Notes under the pieces: generated by a model
What the model was told of the DNA's origin: nothing
The model's database searches: none
The model's input: the letters and a program-made list of their open reading frames with translations, nothing else
Source of the DNA: Bacteroidales bacterium
GTDB lineage: Bacteria > Bacteroidota > Bacteroidia > Bacteroidales > Marinilabiliaceae
DNA: 64,000 bases
Direction: 5' to 3'
Assembly (NCBI GenBank): GCA_003249255.1
Contig: QKJP01000049.1
Span: forward strand, 62,001 to 126,000
Shown: positions 55,021-64,000 of the stretch, one piece after another
Layout of the letters: every line of letters begins with the position of its first letter
Numbering within the stretch: position 1 is the first letter of the stretch
Position numbers and translations under genes: made by a program

Positions 55021-55860
55021 TTAGTATTTAAAGTGAAATACTTTATTTTTTGTATATGCAGGACCATTTTTAACAAACTTTGTTTTGAAAAACCCTGTGA
55101 TTCCTTCATGATTTCCTAATATCAGTTGACCTGAATTATTTAGATTATCATAGAATAATTGAAAAATTTTTGATTGCAAGGTTGTATTGAAGTATATCAA
55201 TACGTTGCGACAAAATATCACATCAAATTTATGCATTGCAGGAACGGGTTCTTTTACGAGATCATGCTTTTGGATTGTAGGAATGTCCCTTAAAAATGAC
55301 TTTACTTCCATAAAATCATCTTCTAAATCAATATTAAAGTATTTTTCCCAGTCTATTTTTGAAACATTTTCAATTGGGTTTTTGGATAAGGCTTTATTAA
55401 ATGCTTCAAGGTAAGGGATGTTAAATTTATAGCGATATGATCCATCTTTCGATGTTTTAACCATTTTTTGATTAATATCTGTAGCTAATACATTAACTCT
55501 TCCTGCTAAACCTAATTCATTTAACATGATTAGGTTTGAATAAATCTCCTGTCCTGAACTACAACCCACATGCCATATGTTAATAGTGCCTTTTCTTTTT
55601 AGTGACGGATATAATTTTTTGAATAGTGTAATCCAAATGTTGGGATCTCTAAAAAACTCTGTTGTGTTGACTGTAATCTCCTCTACCAAGTGCTCTACAA
55701 ACTGCTTATCCACTTTAGTTTTTTCGTAGAGTTGTTCTAGCGTTAGATCTTGATCTTTGAGTATTTTTTGAATCCTTCTGTGGATAGAGTTATCCGAATA
55801 ATCACTAAAGTCGTAAGGAGTATGAGTTTTTAATTCATTTAAATATTCCTTAAAATTCAT
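55021..55860 (-). CDS. CheR-family protein-glutamate methyltransferase
   Basis: 279 residues. N-terminal helical domain, then TTEFFRDPNIW, the SAM loop WHVGCSSGQEIYSNL (Glu to Gln in SSGEE), the acidic ATDINQKM and FDVIFCRNVLIYFN. It should methylate glutamates of receptor-like proteins with SAM. Second of three CheR-like genes in the operon. It is separated by 6 bp from the degenerate one and by about 20 bp from the PAS-GAF sensor gene. Confidence 0.85.
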   Translation of the reverse strand: MNFKEYLNELKTHTPYDFSDYSDNSIHRRIQKILKDQDLTLEQLYEKTKVDKQFVEHLVEEITVNTTEFFRDPNIWITLFKKLYPSLKRKGTINIWHVGCSSGQEIYSNLIMLNELGLAGRVNVLATDINQKMVKTSKDGSYRYKFNIPYLEAFNKALSKNPIENVSKIDWEKYFNIDLEDDFMEVKSFLRDIPTIQKHDLVKEPVPAMHKFDVIFCRNVLIYFNTTLQSKIFQLFYDNLNNSGQLILGNHEGITGFFKTKFVKNGPAYTKNKVFHFKY

Positions 55861-55881
55861 TCCTGCTTATTATTTCAATCG

Positions 55882-57756
55882 TTAAAAAAGCTCTACCTCA
55901 ACATTCTGTATAAAAGCTGTGTATGAATGATCATCACCTACTTTTGCTTCTGATAGTAAAAACAGAACAGCTACTTCTGTTCCAAATTTATCTTTGATTG
56001 GGACTTCTCTTCGTTCTCCAATGATTTTATCTTTTTCAGGGTCTACAAAGGCCGCTATAAAATCATCTTTTTCTATAGATGATTCTGAGAAAAGCATTTT
56101 GATATTTTTCCCTAAAACTTCTGAACGTTGATAATTCCAAAGCTTTTCAGCAGCTTCGTTAAAGAAGTCAATTTTACCATTTTTATCCATTGTAATAATG
56201 GCATCCAATGCACCTTCAAGCGTTTTTTCAGTTCTGATTTTTATTGCTTCAACTTCTTTAAACTGCTCCATTACTTCCTTCTTGGCTTCTTCTAATTTGA
56301 TGCCCAGTTCATCCTTACTTTCCTTTAGGGTTTCTTCCATTTTCACTTGTTCTGTGATGTCATTTTCAAGGCTTAAAATTTTGATAATCTCACCTTCATG
56401 ATCAATTACAGGCGTGTAAGTGGTTAATAAATAGATTTCATCCCCCATTTTAGTTCGGCGTTTCACGCGACCTTTAAAATTATGTCCGTTTTGAAGATCT
56501 GCTAAAATTTGGTCAAGTTCAGAAACATTGTCTTTGAAGAAGAAAATTTTAAGGTTTTGACCTTCAATTTCCTCTAAATTATATTGGTATGTTTTTAAGA
56601 AATTCTCGTTGACTGAAATAAGTGTTCCATCTGTTTCAAATTCAGAACTAATGGCAGCATGATCAATAGCTTCTAAAATACCTTTCATTTCAATTTCTCG
56701 ACGATCACTTTCTTCTTGTGTCGCTTGCATTTCTTCAAGATTTTGACGCAGCTCTTCTTCTTGCTGAGACATTCTTTCTGCTTGACTTTGAGTTTCTTTT
56801 AATAATTTTGTTGTTCGTATTGTGTTTTGAACAGCCGAAATCGTTAAAGCAATACTTTCCGCAGTTTTCTCAACGAATTCAATTTCGAAATCCTGGAATT
56901 CTTTAAATGAAGCTAATTCTATTACACCATATATTTCGTCATTTGTTTTCAGAGGTACAATCAAAATCGATTTAGGATTTGCATCACCTAATCCAGATGT
57001 GATGTTGATATAGTTATTGGGTATATCTGTTAAATAGATTGTTTCTTTTTCAAGAGCACATCTTCCTATTAGACCCTCTTCCCATTCAATTCGTTTATCT
57101 GCAAATTTCTTTCTGTCAAAGGCGATGCATGCTGTTAATTCAAAGTGCTTTTCATTCGTGGTTCTATTGATCAGGTAAAATCCAGCCTGATTGATTCGCA
57201 TGTATTCAACCAAATATTTGATGATGTTGTAACTTAAGTTTTCAATGTTATCATCATTTTTACGCAGTATTTCACCAAATTGTGCAACACCTTGGGTCAC
57301 CCAGGTGCGTTGCTCCTCTTCAATACGTCTTTGTTCCTGCTCCTCTTTACTTTTTATTAGGTAGTCCCTAAGTCTTAATAATGATTCTGATAATTTATCT
57401 TTGCTTTCACTTAAAGAAAATGAATCCTGAAAATTGCCTTTTCGAAGATTATCAATAAATTCTAATACTGTTAAAGAGCGTGTTTCTTCTTGCTTAAGAT
57501 GTTTGTTTTGTGCCCTTATGATGTTTGAGAAATTATTAGAAACTATGTAGCCAATATATGCTGTTACCAATGGCAGAAAAGATAAAGGCCAAAGACCCGG
57601 AAATATCTTGTATAGAGTAAATACCGAAGGTGTTTGTTGGATATAACCAAACACATCTAAACCAAAAAGAATTGTAATCATATAGAAAAACAATCCCAAT
57701 AGAAACCCTCTGAAGGTAAATTTACTTTTTATGTTTTTAACGTTTATTTTCTTCAT
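55882..57756 (-). CDS. Membrane GAF-PAS-PAS sensor without output domain
   Basis: 624 residues: membrane helices at about 16-34 and 55-75; a HAMP-like linker; GAF (about 165-305) with IPNNYINITSGLGDANPKSI. A coiled coil with QQEEELRQNLEEMQATQEE (about 328-346) comes next, then PAS (about 350-470) and PAS (about 505-620). There is no kinase, cyclase or phosphatase, and no MCP signalling tip. The glutamine/glutamate-rich coiled coil is a possible target of the CheR/CheB/CheD enzymes encoded beside it; this is inference. Confidence 0.8.
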   Translation of the reverse strand: MKKINVKNIKSKFTFRGFLLGLFFYMITILFGLDVFGYIQQTPSVFTLYKIFPGLWPLSFLPLVTAYIGYIVSNNFSNIIRAQNKHLKQEETRSLTVLEFIDNLRKGNFQDSFSLSESKDKLSESLLRLRDYLIKSKEEQEQRRIEEEQRTWVTQGVAQFGEILRKNDDNIENLSYNIIKYLVEYMRINQAGFYLINRTTNEKHFELTACIAFDRKKFADKRIEWEEGLIGRCALEKETIYLTDIPNNYINITSGLGDANPKSILIVPLKTNDEIYGVIELASFKEFQDFEIEFVEKTAESIALTISAVQNTIRTTKLLKETQSQAERMSQQEEELRQNLEEMQATQEESDRREIEMKGILEAIDHAAISSEFETDGTLISVNENFLKTYQYNLEEIEGQNLKIFFFKDNVSELDQILADLQNGHNFKGRVKRRTKMGDEIYLLTTYTPVIDHEGEIIKILSLENDITEQVKMEETLKESKDELGIKLEEAKKEVMEQFKEVEAIKIRTEKTLEGALDAIITMDKNGKIDFFNEAAEKLWNYQRSEVLGKNIKMLFSESSIEKDDFIAAFVDPEKDKIIGERREVPIKDKFGTEVAVLFLLSEAKVGDDHSYTAFIQNVEVELF

Positions 57757-57806
57757 GCCAAACAGTCTTCATTTTTCCCAATGCCAAACAAAAGTTGGCT
57801 TTAGTG

Positions 57807-58883
57807 TTATCCAAGATAAGATAATAAATAGGATGAAATTTTTTCCAAAGCTAATATTTTTTCGGCAGCATTTAGCTTTATAGCTTCTTTAGGCATACCA
57901 AATACCACTGATGATTCTTCATCTTGAGCTATGGTATGTGCAGATGCTTCTTTTAATTCAAGAAGACCTTTTGCGCCATCATTTCCCATTCCGGTTAAAA
58001 GTATTCCAATGGCATTATTGCCCACATATCTGGCTGCTGAGCGAAATAACACATCAACTGCCGGTCTATGCCTATTGACCAATGGGCCCTCTTTTACATC
58101 AACAGAATACTCTTTGCCAATTCTTTTTACCAACATGTGCTTATTTCCAGGTGCAATCAACACTTGCCCACGATATAGTTTATCACCTTGCTCAGCTTCT
58201 TTTACATTCAATTTACAGATGTTATTTAAACTGTTTGCAAAGGATTTGGTAAATCCTTCAGGCATGTGTTGAACGATAGCAATGGCAGGGAAATCTTCAG
58301 GTAAATTTTTTAGAAATTGTCTAATCGCCTCTGTACCTCCAGTCGAAGCACCAAGTACAATTACTTTATCTGTCTCAATGACTTTATTAAAGGAAGTGGC
58401 TTTTTCCAGCATTACATCAGCTGAATATTTTGGTTTAACCACATGTGTAGATGGTGCTGCTATTGTTCTGCGTTTTAACTTTGCCTGAGAGGCTGCTTTC
58501 ACAGCATCACAAAGTAGGATTTTAGATTCATTTATAAATTGAGCAGCATTCATCGCTGGTTTTCCAATAATTTCGGATGCACCATATTCAAGTGCCTTCA
58601 TGGCGACCTCTGTTCCTTCGTTTGTTAAACTTGAAATAACAACAACGGGAATTGGGTGCTGAGACATTATTTTGCGTAAAAATGTTAATCCATCCATTCG
58701 TGGCATTTCAATGTCAAGTGTAATGACATCCGGAATTTCTTTCATAATCTTTTTTACTGCAATTATTGGATCTGCAGCAGTACCCATTACTTCAATTTGT
58801 GGATCAGACTCCAAGATTGAAGTAAGGCTCTGTCTAACAACAGCTGAATCATCAACTACGAGTACACGAATCTTTTTTTTCAT
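57807..58883 (-). CDS. cheB: Chemotaxis response regulator methylesterase CheB
   Basis: 358 residues, full CheB. Receiver domain (1-120) with Asp57 in [12 protein letters not shown] linker follows, and the methylesterase has Ser in [12 protein letters not shown], His in IVQHMPEGF and Asp in [10 protein letters not shown]. It demethylates or deamidates receptor glutamates when phosphorylated by CheA. It is the only receiver domain in the operon seen here, so it is the one evident CheA target. Confidence 0.93.
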   Translation of the reverse strand: MKKKIRVLVVDDSAVVRQSLTSILESDPQIEVMGTAADPIIAVKKIMKEIPDVITLDIEMPRMDGLTFLRKIMSQHPIPVVVISSLTNEGTEVAMKALEYGASEIIGKPAMNAAQFINESKILLCDAVKAASQAKLKRRTIAAPSTHVVKPKYSADVMLEKATSFNKVIETDKVIVLGASTGGTEAIRQFLKNLPEDFPAIAIVQHMPEGFTKSFANSLNNICKLNVKEAEQGDKLYRGQVLIAPGNKHMLVKRIGKEYSVDVKEGPLVNRHRPAVDVLFRSAARYVGNNAIGILLTGMGNDGAKGLLELKEASAHTIAQDEESSVVFGMPKEAIKLNAAEKILALEKISSYLLSYLG

Positions 58884-58934
58884 TCGTTTGTATTTAGGGT
58901 CATATAGACAATGCAGTCTAGTTTGAAATTATTT

Positions 58935-59411
58935 CTAATATACCTTTTTTTCTAGAAATTTATGTCTGACTTCTCCAGTATCTGAAAAAAACAAAATCTT
59001 TCTTCCTCTTCTTCCTCCAGTACTTGAAGCTATAATTTGGATATTGCGTTCCTCAAGCATAAGTCTAGCCACTCTAATGTTTCGTTCGCCAATTAGTGTG
59101 GAATTACCGGTACCTCTTTCTAGAAGTTCACCACCACCAAATATTTTAGCTTGAATATCTTTTATATTACTACCCAAACCTAACATTCGTTCAAGTAATT
59201 TGTCTATTGCAATATTGCCATATTTTGGAGATGCCAGATCATTACCATTCCAGTTTGGTAGCATGTAATGATTTACACCTCCAAACTTTAGTTTCTTATC
59301 CCATAAGCATACTGCCACACAGCTTCCTAATATCGTTTTTATGACATAGGGCTCACGGCTAACAAATAGTGAGGAAGGGTATAAGAAATGTTGTAAGTAA
59401 TTTTTCTCCAT
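58935..59411 (-). CDS. cheD: Receptor glutamine deamidase CheD
   Basis: 158 residues with the catalytic pair Cys31 (ILGSCVAVC) and His48 (GGVNHYMLP), near the C27/H44 of Thermotoga CheD, and KIFGGGELL following. It deamidates receptor glutamines and in some species is tuned by CheC. No cheC is present here. It lies 10 bp from the downstream histidine-kinase-like gene. Confidence 0.92.
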   Translation of the reverse strand: MEKNYLQHFLYPSSLFVSREPYVIKTILGSCVAVCLWDKKLKFGGVNHYMLPNWNGNDLASPKYGNIAIDKLLERMLGLGSNIKDIQAKIFGGGELLERGTGNSTLIGERNIRVARLMLEERNIQIIASSTGGRRGRKILFFSDTGEVRHKFLEKKVY

Positions 59412-59421
59412 TTAGTTTTAC

Positions 59422-60321
59422 TTAAAAAATCTCGTCTTCATCATCGAAGAATATGTCGTTGCCATCTCCACTAAACCCGTCCACAATATTTTGTGCCTCA
59501 GGCATTGAAACTGTGAATGTTGATCCTTCTCCTTTTTGACTATCTATTTCTATGTTTCCACCTAATACATCAAGTAACGATTTAGTAATTGATAAACCTA
59601 AACCATGACCTCTGTTTATTGAGTTAATTCCGGAATCTAAACGTTTGAAACGTTCAAAAATGATTTTTTGATTTTTTTCTGAAATACCAGTTCCAAAATC
59701 CTGAACAGAAGCACATAACTCATCGTCATCTAGCCAAACTTTTACAATAACCTTACTGTCCTTATAGCTATATTTTAAGGCGTTATTAATAAGGTTGCTG
59801 AGTATTAGTTTCAGCTTTTCTGAATCAGTTTTGAAATAGAAGTTTTTTCCAAATCCATGGTCAATATTAAACTGAATATCAAATTCTACACCCATCTTTC
59901 TAGAGATGATGCTAAACGAATCAATTACAGTTTGAACCAGACTTCTAATGTTTACTTTAGTGATGTTTGGTGCAATCTCTCCAGCTTCAACTTTTGCTGC
60001 AACGAAAATGTTCCGTAATTGATAATCAAGGTTAAATGCTTCACTATGAATTAAAGCCACCATTGAGACTACTTTTTTCCAATCATTCTTTTCAACGGAT
60101 AAAATAGCTTTTGATAATCCAAGAATTGATGTAAAAGGATTGACTATTTCGTTGGTAATATTTGAAATAAAGTGGCTTTTTAAAGCCTCTGATTCTTTTA
60201 GTTTTTTCGTAACGCCCTGAAAGTCTTTTGATAACTCAGTAAATTCAACCTCAACTTTTTTCTTTTCTTCTAGTCTTAACTTGAGTTCTTTAAGGAGTTG
60301 CCTATCTGTTAGATTACCCAT
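59422..60321 (-). CDS. Histidine-kinase-like protein lacking the phospho-acceptor histidine
   Basis: 299 residues, no membrane segment. Coiled coil (about 15-50), HisKA-like helix pair with FISNITNEIVNPFTSILG (51-68), where Asn57 stands for the invariant His of SHExRTP. The ATPase domain is complete: N box LSNLINNALKYS, G1 DFGTGI, F box FERFKRL and G2 GHGLGLSITKSLL. An acidic tail ends it. It can likely bind ATP and dimerise but not autophosphorylate at this site. It may regulate CheA or another kinase in the operon; this is inference. Confidence 0.8.
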   Translation of the reverse strand: MGNLTDRQLLKELKLRLEEKKKVEVEFTELSKDFQGVTKKLKESEALKSHFISNITNEIVNPFTSILGLSKAILSVEKNDWKKVVSMVALIHSEAFNLDYQLRNIFVAAKVEAGEIAPNITKVNIRSLVQTVIDSFSIISRKMGVEFDIQFNIDHGFGKNFYFKTDSEKLKLILSNLINNALKYSYKDSKVIVKVWLDDDELCASVQDFGTGISEKNQKIIFERFKRLDSGINSINRGHGLGLSITKSLLDVLGGNIEIDSQKGEGSTFTVSMPEAQNIVDGFSGDGNDIFFDDEDEIF

Positions 60322-60343
60322 AGTTTGTATATTTTCAAATTAC

Positions 60344-61216
60344 TTATTTTTTTCTAAATATTGTTGGTCTAATGTGTTCCAGTGGTACATTCATTCCTGA
60401 TAGTGATTCTGAATGGCCTATGAAAAAGTATCCACCAGGTAATAAATGTTGACTTAACTTATTAATAACACTTTCTTGTGTTTCTCGATCAAAGTAAATT
60501 AATACATTTCGACAAAATATTACATTAAATTTCTCATTAACATCATAAGATTTGTTCATTAAATTTACATGCTTTAATGCTAAATTTTTCTGCAATTCCG
60601 GCCTAACTCGTACTGTTGGATTAAGTCTGTCTTTACTTTTTAAAAAGTATCTTTTTTTAATGTCGATCGGAAGTAATGCAACCTTATTTTCAGCATAGAC
60701 TCCTTTTGACGCATTTGTTAAAACTCTGTTTGAGATATCCGATCCTAAAATGTTAAATGAGAATGTTGGATTATTTAGTTTAAACTCATTTAGCAAAATT
60801 GAAATCGTGTAAGGTTCTTCTCCACTTGAACAACCTGCGCTCCATACCTTAAAACTTGATCCACTTTGCTTCGATATAAATTCAGGTAAAACGGTATCTC
60901 TTAAAAAATCGAAATGAACCGGTTCTCTAAAAAAGTCAGTTTTGTTTGTTGTAACTACATTTAAAAAGTTATAAATCTCTTTTTCCTGTCCTTCTTTGCT
61001 GAAAAAATAATTTTTATATTCCGTATAGCTTTTAAGGTTTAATTCCCTAATTCTTTTTAAAAGCCGTCCTTGAAGCATAATGCGTTTTATAGGCGGCATT
61101 TTAATTCCGTATTGATTATATATAAAGTCACTAAATGCCTTAAAATCTGCTTCTGATAGTTCAGCTTTAAAGCAATCAAGTTCTTTATCTGAGTCTAGTT
61201 CTCCTTGTGGAAGCAT
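60344..61216 (-). CDS. cheR: CheR chemotaxis methyltransferase
   Basis: 290 residues with every CheR motif in standard form: TTNKTDFFREPVHF, WSAGCSSGEEPYTISI, LGSDISNRVLTNA, RPELQKNLALKHVNL, FNVIFCRNVLIYFD and a final GGYFFIGHSESL. It methylates receptor glutamates using SAM. It is the most canonical of the three CheR-like proteins. It lies between the CheW pair and the kinase-like gene, 11 bp from cheW. Confidence 0.93.
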   Translation of the reverse strand: MLPQGELDSDKELDCFKAELSEADFKAFSDFIYNQYGIKMPPIKRIMLQGRLLKRIRELNLKSYTEYKNYFFSKEGQEKEIYNFLNVVTTNKTDFFREPVHFDFLRDTVLPEFISKQSGSSFKVWSAGCSSGEEPYTISILLNEFKLNNPTFSFNILGSDISNRVLTNASKGVYAENKVALLPIDIKKRYFLKSKDRLNPTVRVRPELQKNLALKHVNLMNKSYDVNEKFNVIFCRNVLIYFDRETQESVINKLSQHLLPGGYFFIGHSESLSGMNVPLEHIRPTIFRKK

Positions 61217-61227
61217 AATTTTAGCAT

Positions 61228-61704
61228 TTACAAGTCTTCTATTATTGATCCTAAAGCAATGATATCCTTGTCATTAAATACTTTGTTTGTATTAAGTATC
61301 ATGACTAAAGTTTCGTCCACCCTATATGTTGATTCGATGTATCCAGGTTTATAATCATCTTCAATTTTTTTGATATGTTCTGGATCTGACTCGAATACAT
61401 CTGATACTTGATCGACAATAATTCCAATATTGAAAGATCCAGATGCATCTGGTTTGTCAATTTCTAATACCACGATACATGTTTGTGGTGTTATTTGAGT
61501 TTGACCTAAATTAAACTTCTTTGATGTATCAATAACAGGGATCACTTTATTTCGGTGATCTATTACGCCAAGAACATAAGGAATACTCTCTGGAACAGGT
61601 TTAGGATTGCTATATTCTTGTATTTCAATAACCTTCGAAACATTGATTCCAAAAGTGTTGCCTCCTGCACTAAAAGATAAATATGATTGTATATCTTGTT
61701 CCAT
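61228..61704 (-). CDS. cheW: CheW-family coupling protein 1
   Basis: 158 residues, one CheW domain: YLSFSAGGNTFGINVSKVIE, YVLGVIDHRNKVIPVIDTSK, then IGIIVDQVSDVFE and a late VMILNTNKVF. CheW links receptors to CheA. The 2 bp gap to the second CheW gene shows tight co-expression. Confidence 0.93.
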   Translation of the reverse strand: MEQDIQSYLSFSAGGNTFGINVSKVIEIQEYSNPKPVPESIPYVLGVIDHRNKVIPVIDTSKKFNLGQTQITPQTCIVVLEIDKPDASGSFNIGIIVDQVSDVFESDPEHIKKIEDDYKPGYIESTYRVDETLVMILNTNKVFNDKDIIALGSIIEDL

Positions 61705-61706
61705 AA

Positions 61707-62156
61707 TTATTTCTCTATTTCTTTAACCATATCATTAATGTCAATAATGTGAACGAAGTCCTCATTATGCTTAATGGTTCCAATGAACGAGTTAATTAGT
61801 CCTGTACTGCCACTTATTACAGGCTCTTCTAGTTTTGTTTCTGCACTTAAATCAAAAACTTCTTTTACACTATCTACAACTAATCCAATCATTGATTCAG
61901 GTTTACCATCATTAGAAATGACTATAATTGATGTGTCTACTGTATTTTCGAAATCCTTTAATTTCATCATCATTCGTAAATCGGCAATTGGGAATATATT
62001 ACCATGTAGATTTATTACTCCTAATAAGTATTCCTTTGAGTTTGGAACCTTTGTATATGTTTTTAGTTCCAGAATGTTTTGTACTTTCAGTGTATCTATA
62101 GCGAAAACTTCGTTATTGATGTAAAATGATATGATGGATAAGGGTTTACCTGACAT
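61707..62156 (-). CDS. cheW: CheW-family coupling protein 2
   Basis: 149 residues, one CheW domain: IISFYINNEVFAIDTLKVQN, YLLGVINLHGNIFPIADLRM, GLVVDSVKEVFD. It differs enough from the other CheW to suggest that the two serve different receptors or positions. It lies 25 bp after cheA. Confidence 0.92.
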   Translation of the reverse strand: MSGKPLSIISFYINNEVFAIDTLKVQNILELKTYTKVPNSKEYLLGVINLHGNIFPIADLRMMMKLKDFENTVDTSIIVISNDGKPESMIGLVVDSVKEVFDLSAETKLEEPVISGSTGLINSFIGTIKHNEDFVHIIDINDMVKEIEK

Positions 62157-62181
62157 AATTAATGAATTTTATATGCGAATC

Positions 62182-64000
62182 TTATTCTTTTTGATATTTC
62201 TTTGCTAATTCATTGTGGATTAATCTATTGGTGTCTATTACCAAAGAGATACTTCCATCTCCCATAATCGATGCCCCACTTATATTATCTTGCCCTTTTA
62301 AAAATCTACCCAATGCTTTTACAACTGTTTGGTATTCACCAACGACTTGATCCACCAACAATGCCACCAATTTTTCTTCGTATTTTATTAGAATTATTTG
62401 CTCTTCACCGGTTTTTGAATCTGGTTCATCTTCATTAAAGCTATTTCTTAAGTTGATGTAGGGATACTGTCTATCTTCAATAGTCACAACGTTATTGAAA
62501 TTTTTGGTGAATTTTATACTGTTGTCAAGTGCGTGAATTTTTTCGATGGAAGATATTGGAATCACATATTGATTGCCGGCCACCTTTATAAGCAATCCAT
62601 CAATGATTGAAAGAGTCATCGGTAATTCTAATGTGGTTGTGGTTCCAACTCCTATTTCAGAATCTAATGTTACTTCTCCTCTAATTTCACCAATTTTCTT
62701 TTTTACAACGTCCATTCCAACACCACGACCAGAAACATCAGAAACGACTTCTTTGGTAGAAAATCCACTTAAGAAAACTAAATCAAAAATTTCTTTTTTC
62801 GAGAGTTCAGCATTTTCATCAATTAAACCTTTGGAAATTGCTTTTTTTCTAACATATTCTGAATCAATTCCTTTGCCATTGTCTGTTACCTTGATAATAA
62901 CACTTGCTCCTGAGTAATAGGCTTTGAAATTGATTGTGCCATTTGCAGGTTTCCCATTTGCAACCCGTTCTTCCGGTGTTTCAATACCATGATCCATTGA
63001 ATTTCTTATGATATGTAATAATGGATCAGTTAAATGTTCAATGATGTTTTTATCTAATTCGATGTCACCACCTTCTATTACAAAGTCTACCTCTTTGTTT
63101 AACTCATTTGATAAATCACGGACCAATCTCTGAAAACGCATGAGCTCACTTTGAAGTGGAATCAAACTAATTTCAAAAGCGTTATCGCGTAATTGTCTAC
63201 TTAATTTTTGGATGCTTTCAGCGAGTTGAAGAATACCTGGTTTACCATCATTTTCAGCATAAAGATGTAATTGTGCTTGTATGGTTACCATCTCACTGAC
63301 TAAGTTTACAAGTTCATCAATTTTTGTTGAGGCTACTCGAATACTGGAAATTTTATGTTCCTTCTGCTGTGTTTTCTTAGGAGTTGGAGTTGATGCATTA
63401 ACTGCTTTACTCTCCTGCGGAGCAATTTCCTCCCTTTTGGCCGAGAACTTATTTAAGCTTTCAACAGTTAATGCAACCTGATTTTTTTGGGACTCAGTTA
63501 TTAGTTCCTGAACATCTTTTAATTCAAGAATGTTTCCTTTACCTACAGGGTTGATATTTAATGTACACTCATCCTCAACAAATATAAATACGTCTTTGAT
63601 GTCATTAATAGAATCTTCTGTATTCAAAAGGATTTGCCAGTGACAATAATTATTAATGGGATCGAAATCCTTTAATGTTGGGACGTTTTGAATAAATGAG
63701 ATGACTTTTGCTTGTCCCATTGCATGCAAATCATCTAATAAATATAGGGGATTAGTTCCATTTCTGAGAATATCTTCATTTGGCAAGAAGTCAATGAGAT
63801 AAACTTGTGAACTCGGAATCTCTTTTTCAGGAGCAATTTCAGAAATCTGTTCCTCTTGAGCAGTTACTGTCTGTGAATCGGAATTTGCAGCTGCCTGAAC
63901 CCTTTTTATAAACTGATTTTGATGAAGTCTATCACCTTCTTCTGTAATATCACCAATGTCCAAAAGATGCTTTATGTGATCGATTGATTCAAATGTCAGA
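62182..64000 (-). CDS. cheA: Chemotaxis histidine kinase CheA, 5' part outside the window
   Basis: The frame is open to the right edge, so the N-terminal HPt (P1) domain with the phosphorylated His is not seen. Visible, in order: a P2-like region with FLPNEDILRNGTNPLYLLDD; dimerisation P3 around IASTKIDELVNLVSEMVTIQ-like sequence; the ATPase with N box HIIRNSMDHGIETPEER, G1 VTDNGKGID and G2 GRGVGMDVVKKKI; and a C-terminal CheW-like P5. It phosphorylates the receiver of CheB and presumably others. It heads the visible operon, followed by two CheW genes. Confidence 0.92.
   Translation of the reverse strand, partial: LTFESIDHIKHLLDIGDITEEGDRLHQNQFIKRVQAAANSDSQTVTAQEEQISEIAPEKEIPSSQVYLIDFLPNEDILRNGTNPLYLLDDLHAMGQAKVISFIQNVPTLKDFDPINNYCHWQILLNTEDSINDIKDVFIFVEDECTLNINPVGKGNILELKDVQELITESQKNQVALTVESLNKFSAKREEIAPQESKAVNASTPTPKKTQQKEHKISSIRVASTKIDELVNLVSEMVTIQAQLHLYAENDGKPGILQLAESIQKLSRQLRDNAFEISLIPLQSELMRFQRLVRDLSNELNKEVDFVIEGGDIELDKNIIEHLTDPLLHIIRNSMDHGIETPEERVANGKPANGTINFKAYYSGASVIIKVTDNGKGIDSEYVRKKAISKGLIDENAELSKKEIFDLVFLSGFSTKEVVSDVSGRGVGMDVVKKKIGEIRGEVTLDSEIGVGTTTTLELPMTLSIIDGLLIKVAGNQYVIPISSIEKIHALDNSIKFTKNFNNVVTIEDRQYPYINLRNSFNEDEPDSKTGEEQIILIKYEEKLVALLVDQVVGEYQTVVKALGRFLKGQDNISGASIMGDGSISLVIDTNRLIHNELAKKYQKE

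Overview
The window looks like the chromosome of a low-GC member of the Bacteroidota, probably the Marinilabiliales/Marinifilaceae side. The signs are TAnnTTTG promoter boxes, a type-B ribosomal protein L31, the bacteroidetal alternative GlmU, a secreted protein with MBG-type repeats and a type IX secretion sorting tail, lipoproteins with an acidic stretch after the cysteine, and a MoxR/DUF58/DUF4350/DUF4129/SpoIIM/RDD gene cluster. No prophage, transposase or CRISPR array is visible.

Bases 1-28,300 are mostly housekeeping: a partial ion channel, gmhA, a ComM/YifB ATPase, pyrophosphatase, an OmpR-type two-component pair, lon, alternative glmU, rpmE2, two AlkD-like HEAT proteins, tRNA-His, prfB with its programmed +1 frameshift, an ArsC-type reductase, a glycosyltransferase/LpxH-like pair and the MoxR cluster. 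Among them are a broken lipoprotein gene, an HtrA-like protein that has lost its catalytic triad, and a shortened class-V aminotransferase-like protein that has lost its PLP-binding residues.

Bases 28,300-34,400 are more accessory: a YefM-YoeB toxin-antitoxin pair between two direct repeats, a structured intergenic element that also occurs inverted at about 3.5 kb, a lipoprotein, a tail-collar-domain protein and a large secreted repeat protein. Bases 34,400-42,200 hold a pterin-cofactor locus: MOSC-MogA fusion, MoaC, an unusually short MoaA, MoeA, a one-domain ModE regulator and a MoeB/ThiF-type enzyme on the minus strand, diverging from a tungsten-type aldehyde:ferredoxin oxidoreductase and a MoaD-like protein with an atypical C-terminus. 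A LytTR/LytS pair and a TolC/RND/membrane-fusion efflux operon follow.

The last 14 kb (50,244 to the right edge, all minus strand) form one tight chemosensory-like operon: CheA (running off the edge), two CheW, three CheR-like proteins (one degenerate), CheD, full CheB, a CheB methylesterase domain alone, a histidine-kinase-like protein with Asn in place of the phospho-accepting His, and three membrane proteins sharing one GAF subtype, one of them ending in a SpoIIE/PP2C phosphatase. No methyl-accepting chemotaxis receptor, CheY or flagellar gene is seen in the window. This is the best candidate here for an undescribed signalling system.
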